Shown: positions 10,627 to 22,954, numbered from the stretch's first letter. The stretch: 64,000 nucleotides of DNA from Persicaria tinctoria (GCA_037127255.1 JBANSL010000017.1:44649745-44713744); one strand, 5' to 3'. Notes: generated from the sequence alone by a model not told the origin. Numbers and translations are program-made.

Positions 10627-12513
10627 TGCAAATAATTACAAGACCTCCTCCTGATGTAGCAGCGGGAAGTCAGGATCGATCCTCGAGGAAGCGTGTCAGC
10701 GGATCCTAGGCAGCGAAGGAATCTCACGGCAGAAGTCGACTACAGATGCTCGACCTTGAGTAAGGTTACTCGACATAAGGTCAGGCAAGTCGAAACAAGC
10801 AAGTAGCAGCTCCCGGGTTTTGGTTGATATCGAGGAGAATTTATTCGATATCGAGTAATCCTTTTGTCGACGTCGAGTTCTTGCAAACCAGAAGCTATAG
10901 CGATCTAGGCGATCGAATATAAGTAGTCGATGTCGACCAGTTTTGGTCGATATCGAGTAGAACAGAAACTAAAACGAATGCAAAACTTTGAATTGGAATT
11001 AACTCAATAAACTAGAAGACTTCCAAGATCAGGGTTTCAACACCACAACGATAACCATGTAAAATAACACATAAAGGCATAAAAGATCATGCTTTCCATC
11101 AAATAACTTTCGTTATTAACAAATAGGAATATAGAGGCTTTCGCATAAACCCTAACTGTTACTAACCCTTTTCACATAACTGTTACTAACCCTTTTCACA
11201 TAATTAAACCAAGTTGTATTAAGATAACTTTCTCTTCAATAATACAAACAAGGATCACCTTCAACTTTCGCAAAAGAATCATGTTCATAGGGATAGAAGA
11301 TGAATTGCATAAAAAGATCGTGCCTTTACCGTATCACCTCACATGGCCACCGTAGGGCTCACCCCGTCCCTAGAAGTGGGTGGACTACTCGCTCTTCATC
11401 GCAATCGCAGACATCTTTGATGAAAAAGAACTAACTTGCATTAATAAACTCAACCAAACTTACAATCTCTTCTCCTTCTCTCTCTACTTGTGTAACTAAT
11501 TGTGTGTGAAATTGAATGGTTAAAATCTAGCCCCTAGGGCTTTATTTATAGGCTTCCAATCCTTGCTAATCAAGGAATGAAAGTATATCTAATATCCTAA
11601 AGATAGAATTAAATAAAGATAAAACATTAATTCTAAAGGGAAATAATTAAATATCTAAAATATCTCCATGTGGTAGATATATCTCTCTTCTTGGATGAAT
11701 CCTTGATAAAACTTGATAGACTTGGATAGATTCGGATCTCAACAGCCCAACTCGACTCGGACAGCCCAACAGCGTCACGCGGCCCAGAGCATTTTTCCTC
11801 GATATCGAGTAACTTCGGTTGTCGACTTGCCTGGCTTGGCTCTCTCGAGTAACCTTTCTTCGACTTGGCTCGGACAGGTCCTTTCGGTTTCCTCGATATC
11901 GAGGAATTTCCTCGACATCGAGTAAACACGTCACTTGAGTTGTCTTGCTCCTCTTCTTGGCTTCTCGGTCAGCTTCTGGACGGCACATCGACTTGGGCTT
12001 TCCTCGACATCGAGGAATTTCCTCGATATCGACGACCATCTTCAGCTCCCAGCTTCACTTGTCGATGTCTTGTGCTCAGCTCGATTTGGGCTTCCTCGAT
12101 ATCGACAAATATTCCTCGATATCGAGTAAATCTCTCAGCTTTCTGCTCTTCTCTTGAAACGTACTTTCTCGAGTCCTCGTTTGTCGGATTGACGCATATG
12201 AGCTTGCGTTGGAAAGCTCTTTTCGAGGGCTACAACTCTCAGGAAGACATCAAAGCTTGGTTCGAAATGATAAATGGTGAACAATGACATTTTTCTCCCG
12301 CTGCACCATTCTTAGCTTCTCCATGGGTTTCATTTTAAGCTCCAAAGTGCGTCCGATTTCTGCGAAATATAACAAAAATTTGTGTAGACCTCCATATATT
12401 GCAAATAAACATAAACTACACAAATTATGTATTATTCTAACCTAAATGTATGAAATGCATGTAGAAAACGATATAAAAGATAGTGTAAAACATGGCAAAT
12501 TAGGCTCACAACA
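10627..12513 (-). repeat. 5' LTR of the family A element
   Basis: About 1,887 bp, starting TGTTGTGAGCC (minus) at 12513 and ending TTGCA at 10627. It holds a TATA box (11543-11550), U3 sequence rich in CTCGATATCGAG-type palindromes (11790-12130) and a second palindrome cluster near its end (10830-10950). The right border abuts a fragment of an oppositely oriented LTR. Confidence 0.8.
11543..11550 (-). promoter_or_regulatory. TATA box of the 5' LTR
   Basis: TATAAATA on the minus strand, inside the conserved context ggaagcCTATAAATAaagccctaggg shared with the plus-strand LTR at 37565. It is the likely start region for transcription of the element. Confidence 0.65.
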
Positions 12514-13382
12514 CACTGCAATGAGCAAGTAGTCCACCTACTTCTAGGGTCGGGGTGAGCCCGACGATAGTCATGCGCGCTTAAGTAAAAGATTCGATAG
12601 TTATTATGTTTTGATCATCCAATGCCTTTTATATGTTTATTGCCTACTCGAAAAAATAGAGATTCATGTTAAACAACTTGGATTATAAACATAAAATTGG
12701 TAGATACAATTATGGTTACTTGAAAAGGTTGTCTAATTGTTGAAAAAGCCGAAAGCTTGCTCCTTTGATGTGATTGCATAATTATTTATTCATGTTATCT
12801 TACCTTATGCGTGTTTGGTTATCGATGTGGTAAGTCCCGGTCTTGGAAGTTTTCTTTTATATATTATCTTCGAATCTCTCAAACTTGGTTAATTCTGTTC
12901 ATCCTTCGTTTCCATCCTCGCATTCTTCGGCTCTCTTTCGTTGACACACAGGTTCTGCAAGGCACTCGAAATCTACTTCCTTGAGTCGAAATCGAGTCTT
13001 CTGGTCGACTGGCGGTCTTCTGAGCCGGTCGATATTTGTTACTGACTTGGTCGAAATCGAGCAATTCTACTCAAAATCGACCTTTGCTCACTTTTGTACA
13101 CTGCAGGTACATGTAGAAGTCAATGGTAACAGGTCGAAATCGACCAACACATGTCGATATCGACCACTTTCTGGTGGAAATTGACCGACTTCTGCAGAAA
13201 CCAGAAATCGACTGAAGTAGGTCGATATTGACTACCCACTGGTCGATATCGAGTGACTTCCCTGGAATCAAAATCCGACGTTAATCGCGTTCTATCTAGG
13301 ATCCGCTAACACGCTTCCTCGTGGATCGAATCTAATTCCCTTCCACTACAACTGGAGGAAGTCTTGAATTTATTTGGGCAGG
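12514..13382 (+). repeat. Plus-strand LTR fragment of family A (3' part)
   Basis: From about 12527 it matches the part of the plus-strand LTR at 37770-38603 (phrases such as agtagtccacc and gaggaagtcttg). It ends with tttatttgggca near 13382. Here the palindromes are variants such as GTCGAAATCGAC and GTCGATATCGAC, so this copy is older or from another subfamily. No primer site follows. Confidence 0.7.
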
Positions 13383-13639
13383 CTAGAACTCGGTTTGAAT
13401 TTATCTTCTATAATTTCAATTCGATTTCCTCCTCTTAAACACATATGAGAGGCCAGCGGGAGTCCCTGTAGTGCTCCCTTGAGATTCACCGGGCATAGAT
13501 TTACTGCATTTAAAAAACCCACAAATACCCTCCTCTCTCCATTACGACGTTGATCCTTGCAGGCGGGAGCGGAACGTCTTCGACTTTCAAAGGAAGGAGA
13601 TGAGTTGTGGGGCCCTGCCCAGTCAGTACTCGTGGGCCC
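13383..13639. other. Unassigned sequence
   Basis: Short GC-richer stretch between two LTR blocks. A 90-codon open frame on the minus strand (13370-13642) has no recognisable domain and overlaps the LTR end, so it is not called as a gene. Confidence 0.3.
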
Positions 13640-15410
13640 CACCTCCTAATTTTGTTAATAATAAACCGGTTGGGAATTTAGAAGTATGGGTTTGGTTCGG
13701 TTCGGGTTATTGGTTATTATTTAACTAATTAGCGGTATTTAAATTATTATATAATATTTGAGGATTTAAAAGATAAAGTATTATTTTTGGATATTTATAA
13801 AGGGTCAGTTTTACTTAGTAAAAATGGGTTGGAGTTATTTTAAAAAGGATTTAAAGCGGTTTTGTAAAAGTGTTGATAAGATGGTGTTTAAAATATCTAT
13901 AAAACCACTTGGGATTTAAATAAAATATTGGGATTTGTCGATTTAAAAAGGGAAGTTGGGAAAATGAATTTCAAGGCCGGAAATGATTTAATAAATAATT
14001 AAAAAAAGGGTTTTGCTAACATTTTTAAGGATTGTGATTTCTAACCGTTTGATTCAGATTTGAAACGATTTTGAAACTAACTTGAGAATAAGACTCACTC
14101 GATGACTAACTAGCATGATAATATGATCGTTTGACTAAAGGCATGATATGTGTGACTAATAGCATGAATTATGGTGAATTATTATAAGGGGAATAAATAT
14201 TGGTTACCAATGATGATAATGATATTGGTTACCAATGATGGTAAAATGCGAATCTGGAGAAGTATGATATGGAGGTTATCTTAAGTTGATAAGAGATGGT
14301 TGATCTTGATGAACTGGAAGTATGGTTGGTGTGAGCTTTCTTATTTATTTTCTTGTATGAGTGTGTAATTTATGTGATCAGAAAAGCTATAGCAATATAC
14401 TCAGTATATTCTCGTTATGTAATTAGGCGATATTCTGTGATCGTGACTACTGTGTGCTGGATTCTTCTTTTGTTGATCTTCTAGCTAGGTAAGTACCTCC
14501 GAGGCTTAGTCAGTAAATAGTACCTCCTGCCTGATGTGTCATATAGTATGTAGGTGTTGCATATGCATAAAAGCATGCCATGTAGTATCATGCTTAGGAC
14601 TTGCACTTGTGAATGAGCATTCTTATTCTGTATGCGTTTGAATACAGAACGACTGTTATCTATGAGTCGTAGAGTCTTTGCTAGGGTTATAGGACAACCC
14701 AGCATCATCTGGTTTTCCTGTTAAAGTCTGATTGATTTATATATTTATGGCGCGGCACGACCGAGCGTCCTACCTCGGTTGTGGTATGGGCATGTATGAT
14801 GTAGTTGGAGATCTGGGATATGCCACTTGGCATTATATGTGGATCCATTTAATCGTTTTCTACATATATATAAACTGTCAGCATGTTTGTGTGAGTTATA
14901 TTCCAGCACTGCATTAGAGTATCCTTTATTCTAGGCATTGGCGTGTTATATGTATTCAGCGATGTCAGAGAACCCACCGGCGGACTCTTGGCCTGACTTG
15001 GTGGTATAGTTTCAGGTACCCGATCCACTACTTGATTTTATGCTACTATGACGGGGTCCATTCATATGGCGGAGAGTGAGTGTTTGAAACCCGACTTCAC
15101 CAGATTCATGCTTTTGGGATTTCTTCCTACTTATAATCTGTTTGAACAGGCTCTACCGCGACACTGGTTTTATCATTTATAGAACTTATGTCCTTTGCAT
15201 GATCAAAGGTTTTTCGCGTTTTAGACTTAGGACAGGTACAAGGGTTTACCACAAGGTCTCCAATGAACCTTCCGAATTTGGGTGCGAAATCCCGCTTTAA
15301 ACTACAAATCTTCGGTTTCAAACCTTCAACCTGTACTTGAAGCGCAAGATCCTAACGAGGGGTTTTATCCCTCGAAACGTAACTCGGGAATCATAATCCC
15401 GAGCTGTTAC
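13640..15410 (+). repeat. LTR-like block A of a second retrotransposon family
   Basis: This shares long diverged similarity with 15403-17605. The clearest pairs are 14552-14700 with 16640-16797, and the ends at 15300-15410 and 17497-17605. Both ends finish in GTTACA, typical of Ty3/gypsy chromovirus LTRs that start TGTTACACC. No internal coding region is present. The left limit is approximate. Confidence 0.5.
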
Positions 15411-17605
15411 ACCCTCTCTTCTTCCCTTTTTTCTGATTTTCAAACAGCTAATTTACAGGGATGATGATCAGTGACTTTTGGTCCGATTCTCTGTTTTCTT
15501 TAATTGGGTCCGGTTCACCACTGTTTTAATTGGAAAAGAACCGGTTTGGTTCATTTAAGAGAAATGGGTTTGAATTGCCTTTGGGCCTATTCCTTTCTTT
15601 GGGCCTAATTTTGTTATGGATTGTGTTTATAAAATGTGTATTAAATATACGTGCTCGCTATATACACCCCAAATCATGCACGTCGATAAGGACGTGCATG
15701 GTTAAAAGGGGTTAATTAATTTTTTTTTAAATGTTAATTAGTCACAAGGCATGCACGTCCTTAACGACGTGCATTTTTTAACCTTGGATTTGTGGTGTAC
15801 ATAACAACACCCTAAATATAAGACTTGATTTGAGGTATGTTCGGTTAATTGTTAAATTATTTACTAATTGGATAATATATATTATTAAATCATGGATCTT
15901 AAAATATAAAAGGACTTAAAAATTTTATTTGGACATTGATTTGAAAAGAATTTGGAAAATTTTTTAAAGGTCGAAAATTGATTTCATAAAAGTTAAAGGA
16001 GGAGTTTTTGGAATTATCCTAACTTTGTTAGATTGTTTTGATAAAATAAAAACATAAGTTGATTTCAAGGATAATGTTTTATAAATAGATTTTTGGAGTC
16101 AAGTATGATTTGAGGAAGTGCTTTGAATAAGGATTTGATCTAACTTGAAGATTAAGGAGTTCTGGGAAATCTTGGAAAAATGATTTACTTTGCCTAACTT
16201 GTTAAATGGCTTGATGATTTGGATGTGTGAAAAGCATGATGTGAAGTGTGAATTAGGATATGAGATGTTGATCTATGACCGTAAGTATGAGATTCTGATA
16301 TGCAAGTATGTTATATTATATGTTGAGAAGCATGATGAGATATTGAGTTGATAATGAGTTGAGATGGTACTTGATGAGTTATATTCAGATATGAGATGTT
16401 TGAGATAATGATGACGGTGATGTTATGAGCTTGAGTCTTGTCTGTCTATATGAGTCATGTCCATTGTATACTTCAGAACTTAAACTTATGCGCTTTATAT
16501 ATTAATCGTTAGGTGATTTGTGGTCTGATTGGATTGCTCTCTATTGTTGTGATTGCATAAGATTCCGCACTTCTCCAGGGAAGTTCCTAGAGCTTATTCA
16601 GATTGATTCCCATGTGCATGTAATCATAGGATATACTAGGTGTTGCATATGCATAAGAGCATGTCATGTAGTATCATGTTTAGGATTTGCACTTATGAAT
16701 GAGCATTCGTCTTCTTTATGCGTTTGGAAATAGAACGGTCATTATCTGCGAATCATAGAGTCTTTGTTAGGGTTATAGGATAGCCCAGCTCCATCGGGTT
16801 TGTCCCGAGTCATTATTGTCGCGAGATATGAGATCAGCTCGATTGTTTTATGAGCTTGATATTATGAGCATGAGCATGATGATGAGATGAGATAATGATT
16901 GATTATGATGCGCATATATGATGAGATTGTTATGATATAGCACCAAACTGGTCAATGTCTTCCCTAACGGGAAGGGGGGAAGATGTAGGAGAGGGATATA
17001 CCACTTGCCATTCTTTGGGCCATTTACCGCACTTCTGCATATTTATATATCCTGATAAGCATGACTTGCGTGATTAAAATTTATGTCCTGCATTAGATCA
17101 TCTTTATTTAGGTATGGCATATATGGTATGATTAGAGTAGGACCTAGTCCTGTGTATGGGCCTCTGTTTGAGCCCACGCCCTGTATTATTTTTTTTAGGT
17201 ATGATCGTAGATATATATTTGATTGCTTGGTGTCTCTATGATGGGGTTACCTATTGGCGTTGGATCGACTAAGAGACTGACTTAACCAAACTTATATAAA
17301 CTCGGATGATTTCAATTCTGCTTTACACCCCTATTTTGGGTTTTGACATGGCTTTGTCGTGGCAAGTTGTACACGGATTTCCTCTTATCTTGATTTGAAT
17401 TAAAAACTATTTTGAATGACTTAGTCAAATAGGACAGTTTCTGGGTACCCAACGGCCCTCCGCTTGTTCTGGGGTTTGAAATCCTCACTTTAAAAGAATA
17501 ATTTTGGGGTTTGAAACCTCGACCCGTACCTAGATTGCAAGATCTGAACAAAGGTAACCAACCTTTGAAACGTAACCCGAATATTTATATTTGGGTCGTT
17601 ACAGT
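15403..17605 (+). repeat. LTR-like block B, tandem to block A
   Basis: It starts TGTTACACCC, overlapping the end of block A by a few bases, and ends GTCGTTACA at 17605. It contains the MITE at 15650-15812. The head-to-tail LTR-LTR arrangement with no internal region suggests recombination between LTRs or insertion of one solo LTR beside another. Confidence 0.5.
15650..15812. mobile_element. 163-bp MITE with 8-bp target duplication (same family as the element at 49852-52354)
   Basis: It is flanked by TAAATATA on both sides (15642-15649 and 15813-15820). The ends read CGTGCTCGCTATATACACC on the left and, as reverse complement, GGGTGTTGTTATGTACACC on the right. Inside each end lies an arm of the ACGTCCTTAAGGACGTGCA type (near 15680-15700 and 15755-15775). 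The left end differs from that of the 2.5-kb element at 49852 by only a few bases, so it is a short derivative of the same family. It lies in LTR-like block B. Confidence 0.8.
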
Positions 17606-18266
17606 TAGGTAGCGGGACGAGGTATACATGTGGTAGGAAAGGAGTTGCATGGGAAAGATGAGATGGTTCAGTGCCATTGTATGAGAAGTATGTATGTAAT
17701 ATTTAGCATTGGGAAGGGAGGAGGGATATCGTTGGTGAAGAAGGTGTTTAGTATGTATGATAATCATCGGAAGAGTATGAATTATTTTGGGATTTAAGGA
17801 GATTGAGAAGCAGAAATTTGTCTAATGAATTGTGATACGACAAGAGAAGATGACACGTTTCATATTAGGATCAAAAGTCAAAACATAAATCTATCTCATA
17901 AGATTAGAGGGTAACCTAGGAAGACATAAGGAATGGATCAGGGTGCAAGTCTATAAGGAGTGACATATACTTTATTTGGATAGCGCGCATACGCACCTAA
18001 ACTCCATTAGTTGTTCTACATGTCGAAAAACACTCCAGGTTGTCTTTCGTTGGTTCTCTTAATTTGTGTATATGTTTCTTTTGACATTATTCATGGTGAT
18101 TTTTTGAAACTTCCCTTGTTATCTGTCACTTTAATTTGTTATTATTATGACAGATTTGTGTATGTTACAAAATAACCTACTTACAATCAATGGCGGAAGA
18201 ACTTAGGGGCGGGTGGGGACCAAAGCCACCTTGGGAAATTTTTTAATAATATGTATGTATTTATAG
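17606..18266. other. Intergenic, nothing recognised
   Basis: No reading frame, RNA gene or repeat with a second copy in the window could be supported here. Confidence 0.4.
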
Positions 18267-18294
18267 GGGTCTCACTAATGCATTAGTGAGACCC
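18267..18294. repeat. Perfect 28-bp palindrome
   Basis: GGGTCTCACTAATG followed directly by its reverse complement. A GGG start and a position upstream of a MULE transposase would fit a transposon end, but no second copy was found near 22 or 29 kb. Confidence 0.5.
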
Positions 18295-19230
18295 TGTATG
18301 GAATGTCGGATGATTACGATGTGGAAGGTTAGATTTGAAGAAAACAATGGAAATAATTTAAATAAAGAAATATACATTTCTCTTTCCAAATATCTTATTT
18401 ATCTCCTAAATAATACTAACGTGGAGTTCAATTCAACTATCTCCATTTATTCATATGAATAAGTGGAGAGTATCCAAATGAATATTTAGTCGGATGAATA
18501 ACTAATAATTTTTTCAAACGACTAATTCTAATTTATTCAAATCAATAAGTCGATTGTATTCAAATGAATATTTATTCAGATGAATAACATGACAGCCTTG
18601 AAATGCATGTTAATTCAGATGAATATATGAATATAATGTTATCTTCTCATATTCATAATGAATATTCATTCATATCAGTAGTGTTGAATAATATTCATTC
18701 ATATTCGTGTTGTTTTCTAGTGAAAATTAACGTAACTTACGTATTTTCAATGTAAATATTCAGGCAAAACGAATTGCAAAAACTTGCCATCATCGAAAGG
18801 ATTCAACGAAGATCGGTCGAAGATCCAGAAATGAATCAACAACAACAGCATCAGAAGAAGAAATTTTCAGAAAAAGGTGCAAAATATCTCCGTTCTTATT
18901 ATAGATTCAAATTCGAATTCGTTACGGTATTAATCTGGCCAAAATTCGCATAATGTAATACTATATCAGTGTAATTTATGTAAACGAATCACAGATTTTT
19001 AGTAAAAATAAAATTAGAGGCAAAAACAAACCTAGGGTTTGAAGTTTGAAAATCACAATAGGTCTGTCAATAAAAATACATTTGCACTTCGAAAAATGCA
19101 AAAATTGAATAGAAAACACTGATATTATACAATACGATCCTCAATTGCATGAAATTGATATGAATATAACCTGAAAGAACTGATATCTGAGAGTTTGCTG
19201 TCTGATCTTAATATTGAGAATAAAATGTTG
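18295..19230. other. AT-rich region with dispersed ATTCAAATGAATA-type motifs
   Basis: Between about 18440 and 18710 the words ATTCAAATGAATA, TTCATATGAATA and close variants recur in both orientations, as in subterminal parts of DNA transposons. There is no coding sequence. It leads into the FAR1-like pseudogene. Confidence 0.4.
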
Positions 19231-21986
19231 GTTTATCACTTGGTTAAACCATATGGAGTGTGTAACAGAGTCACCTAATGAAAACATAGAATCCTCAGCT
19301 GCTTTGACTACTGCAATCGTTTGTGCAACACCAATTAGTGTTGATGCAGGCCCTGGAATAAATATCAATAATCTGATAGTGCAACATCAGCTACCGCATA
19401 CAGAGTGTTTGTGACACCAAAAAACACGAAGTATTGGATACCCATTTGCAGTGAAGAATTAGAGCCAAAAGAAGGAAAAGTGTTTCAGACATTGAATAAA
19501 GATGTGAAGGCATATAAAGATTATGCATATAAAGCGGGATTTGATGTAAGACATGGTACAACAGTTAATGGTAAAGGTGTAGAGCAACTGAAGTACTTAT
19601 ACTGCAACAGATCAGGATACAAGAACGATAAACAGACAAAGAAGTTAAGAAAAAGATTATCTACACGAGTTGGTTGTACTGCTAAGATAATATACAAATA
19701 TGTACCTGAGCAAGGATATGTGGTGAAAAAAATTGAGGAAAAGCACACACATCCATTTGTTAATGAGATATGTAGGGTATTCATGAAGAGTAATAAGAAG
19801 ATGCGAAGCTACCATAAAAAACATGTACTTGATTGTGCAAAGCAAAGAGTTGGACCAACAAAAGCATACAGATTATATCAAGAAATGGTGGGAGGATATA
19901 GCAATGTGGGTCCAGCAGCAATTGATTTCAGAAATCACAGAAGAGATCTTTTAGCTTATTTCAAAGGATATGATGCACAAGTTGTCATTGATAGGTTCTT
20001 CAATAAGCAAGAAATATGCAGTGCATACTATTTTGCTTTTGATGTGGATGAAGACAATCAGTTGAACAAATTGTTCTGGTGTGATGCAATAAGAAGAAAA
20101 AACTTCTCACTGTTTGGGGATGTTATTTCATTTGACTCAACGTACACCACAAATAGGTATTACAAAGTATTCATATTGAACATTTACATACCTCATATGT
20201 GTAAGCACTGTCATAGATTTTAGTTATTAAACAGAACAAAAATACTGATTGCCTGTTTTGGTCACAAATATGATAACCAGACTGCACAGATATCATGTAT
20301 AGATGCACAAAATCATATATATTATGCACTGCTAGATTCAAAAGATGGACAACCGCACATGCTCGTGATCTTTTATTTATATGCATCTGTAATAACAACT
20401 TTGCACATGTTTCTTTTAAAATTAATCTAATGTTCACAAATTTCTTATATTAAAGGTACAAAATGGTGTTCAGTCCCTTCACAGCATATGACCACCATAA
20501 ATCATTGGTGCTGCTAGCATCAGAGCTTTTGATGAACGAGAATGTTGACTCATATGTGTGGTTTGTTTGAGCATTTCAAAAAAGCAATGGGTGGAAGTCC
20601 TAGAATTTTCACAACAGACCAAGATCCATCAGTGAAGATTTCTGTTCAAACTGTATTCCAAGAGGCTAGACACAGATTATGCATGTGGCATATCATGGAC
20701 AAGCTATCTCTGAAAATAGACAACTCAATGAATGGATACTTCAAATTCAGCGACAAGTTGAGGAGTATTGTATGGAACAGGGAGAGTATGCCAGAAGAAT
20801 TTGAAAAGGAGTGGAATGCTTTAATGGAAGAGTATGGAATGACAAGTCACTCGTGGTTGAGTGAATTGTTTAGAATCAGAGACAAGTGGATCCCTGCATA
20901 TTTTCAGAATGTGAAGCTTAGTGGATTAATTAAAACAACATCCATTTCAAAGAGCATGAACAACTTCTTCCGTAAGTTCTCCAACTGCACTACAAATTTA
21001 ATTGAGTTTATGTTGTATTATGAAAGTGGAATTGAAAATCAAAGGCATCTTCAAGGCAAGAAGAACTATGACTCTGAAATCCTGGAACCAATTTTGATTT
21101 CGCCACTTCCTCTAGAAAAGCATGCATCCACATTATACACAATAAAAATGTGGGGTAAATTTCAGAAGGAATTGCAGGGAGCATTGTACAACTGCAGGGT
21201 GACAAATGTGACAGAGCTTGAGGAGTTGGAGATATATAATCTCAAGGAAAACAACATGATATACACTGTTGAGCACAAACTTGAAGATCATGATTGCTGC
21301 TGCTCTTGTAACTTGTTCAACAAGTTAGGATATCCATGCCGACATATATTAACTATATACCGCTTGAGAAGTTGCCAGAAACACTATTGCTGACTCGTTG
21401 GACCAAGGAAGCAACTTTGAGCAATGTTTTCACATTGGATGATGTTGTCGTGAGACAGTCAACTACAAAGCAAGAACAAAAACTCCTCTTGACAAATATG
21501 TTAGCTGAATTTCATTCTTGTGTGGACTTAGTTAAAGACAATAGTGATTAGATTAGACACTTAACATCTGCATTGACAAATGCAAAAAAAAGAGCTCCTA
21601 CAATGTGCACAAACATCAGCATCTTCAATGGCGTCAAAGTCTGGTATGTATGATGAGTTTGATGGGGCAACCCTAGATTACTAATTGCTTATGTACATCG
21701 TTTTATATATAAAAAAAGAATAGTGCACAACTATATATTCAAAGTATACTAATTTTAATAAGTTAGTTAACTTGAAGGTATGTTTGATGAGTTTGCTGGA
21801 GTAAGCCTCCCGAAGAATGTGGAAATAAGAGACGCTAAACAAGCAAAGACAAAGGGAAGTGGGAAGAGACTTAAAGGCGGGAAGGAATCATCAATTCAAA
21901 CACAGAAAAAGGGAAAACGAATATGCTCAATCTGCCTTGAATATGCACCTCACAACAGTAGGACATGCCCATTAAGGGAAACCTAA
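19231..21986 (+). pseudogene. FAR1-like MULE transposase, frameshifted
   Basis: The order of domains is that of FAR1/FHY3-type mutator transposases: FAR1 DNA-binding domain (about 19440-19790; YAYKAGFDVR, GCTAKI, EKHTHPF), MULE transposase domain (FDSTYTTN before the intron; ITTDQDPSVK-type segment FTTDQDPSV and HRLCMWHIMDKL after it), SWIM zinc finger (CSCNLFNKLGYPCRHIL, about 21300-21345) and a C-terminal zinc-knuckle-like tail (RICSICLEYAPHNSRTCP, about 21925-21980). Introns: 20157-20455 (phase 2) and about 21642-21777. Breaks: a frame change near 19403, one near 20562, one near 21360, a TAG at 21549-21551 and a frame change near the A-run at 21581. It is therefore not expected to make a full protein. 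These enzymes act in the nucleus, binding terminal inverted repeats and cutting DNA. Confidence 0.85.
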
Positions 21987-22800
21987 TATGAATAATAATC
22001 ACAATTTGTGATTGACTTTTATAGATGCACTTTATTATTAGAAAAATATTATACTTTGAGTTTTTTTATTCAGATATGTTCTGTAATAACTTTTATATTC
22101 TGTTTATTACTCTCTCCGTTTTGTATTAAAGGTTGTTTTGAGGTTTGACACTTTTGTTAAAATTAAATAATATTTTCTTGTGCAGTCCCATCACTTATTA
22201 TAATTTGCTTAGTACCGTAAACAATAATTATTTTAAAGAAAAATAGGAAAAACTCCCGAATTACCAATTGATACAGAGTATAACCTCCTACACCTATCTT
22301 ACTTAGGTTCATCATTTGTGACTTGCAATACTGTGAAAATCTTGGACAATGTGTAATTCAGATAATGATGGAAGTTCCATAGACTCTATTGCACCCATCT
22401 AATAAAAAAAATAAGTACTTCTTAATTAAGGTCCAAAATATGTAAACATCAATAAAAGAAGAACAACAATAGTAAGAAAGGGGATTGTTTGAAAACAGAC
22501 CTATACAAAACACAGTTTCTATATAATAAATATTTTAAAAAAAATAAATAAATATAACAAGAACAAATGAAAGAAATGTCTTTTTTAAAAAATGTGAAGA
22601 ATCAAGGGAAAAAATAAAAGAGAATAAAGAAGTCTTCAACTAAGAAGAAGTATACAAACAGTTACTTATGCATGAAAATAAAAAAATCTGAAATAATGAT
22701 TGCAGTTATGGGAAGTTGGGAAATATTAAAAATTTAAAAAGGTAATGATTACTGTTATAGGAAGTTGAAAGGGGTAATTGGCTTTGGAAAACCGCCAATT
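21987..22800. other. AT-rich spacer, no gene seen
   Basis: A Stowaway-like terminus (tactctctccgttttgtatt near 22110) was noticed, but no matching inverted end. A-rich runs occupy 22500-22620. No coding sequence was recognised. Confidence 0.35.
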
Positions 22801-22845
22801 GGATAAAGCCAATCAGATGATGGGAGTTGAAGAGTCAAACCCGCC

Positions 22846-22852
22846 TATATAT
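22846..22852 (+). promoter_or_regulatory. TATA box of the small two-exon gene
   Basis: TATATAT lies 103 nt upstream of the ATG at 22955, a normal plant distance for a leader of about 75 nt. Two CCAAT sequences lie about 37-60 nt upstream (near 22793 and 22809). Confidence 0.6.
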
Positions 22853-22954
22853 GCAGGGACTCCTCCATCATAACACATCACACAAAACGCATGAAAAGAA
22901 ATCTTCCTCCGTTACCCATCAAAAACAAAGAAATACCAACTTGAAAAGAAAAAA

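Larger units (their letters stand above)
6376..12513 (-). mobile_element. Nearly complete non-autonomous LTR retrotransposon, Athila/Tat-like family A
   Basis: On the minus strand the order is 5' LTR (12513 down to 10627), tRNA-Asp-type primer site (10615-10596), gag-like ORF (10535-9618, broken), about 1.5 kb of non-coding DNA, polypurine tract (8127-8145 region), and 3' LTR (8126 down to 6376, end truncated). There is no protease, RT or integrase, so it would need proteins from a related element. LTR length and tRNA-Asp priming are typical of the Athila/Tat branch of Ty3/gypsy; the assignment to that branch is inference. No target-site duplication is visible because both outer flanks are other family A fragments. 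Confidence 0.8.
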
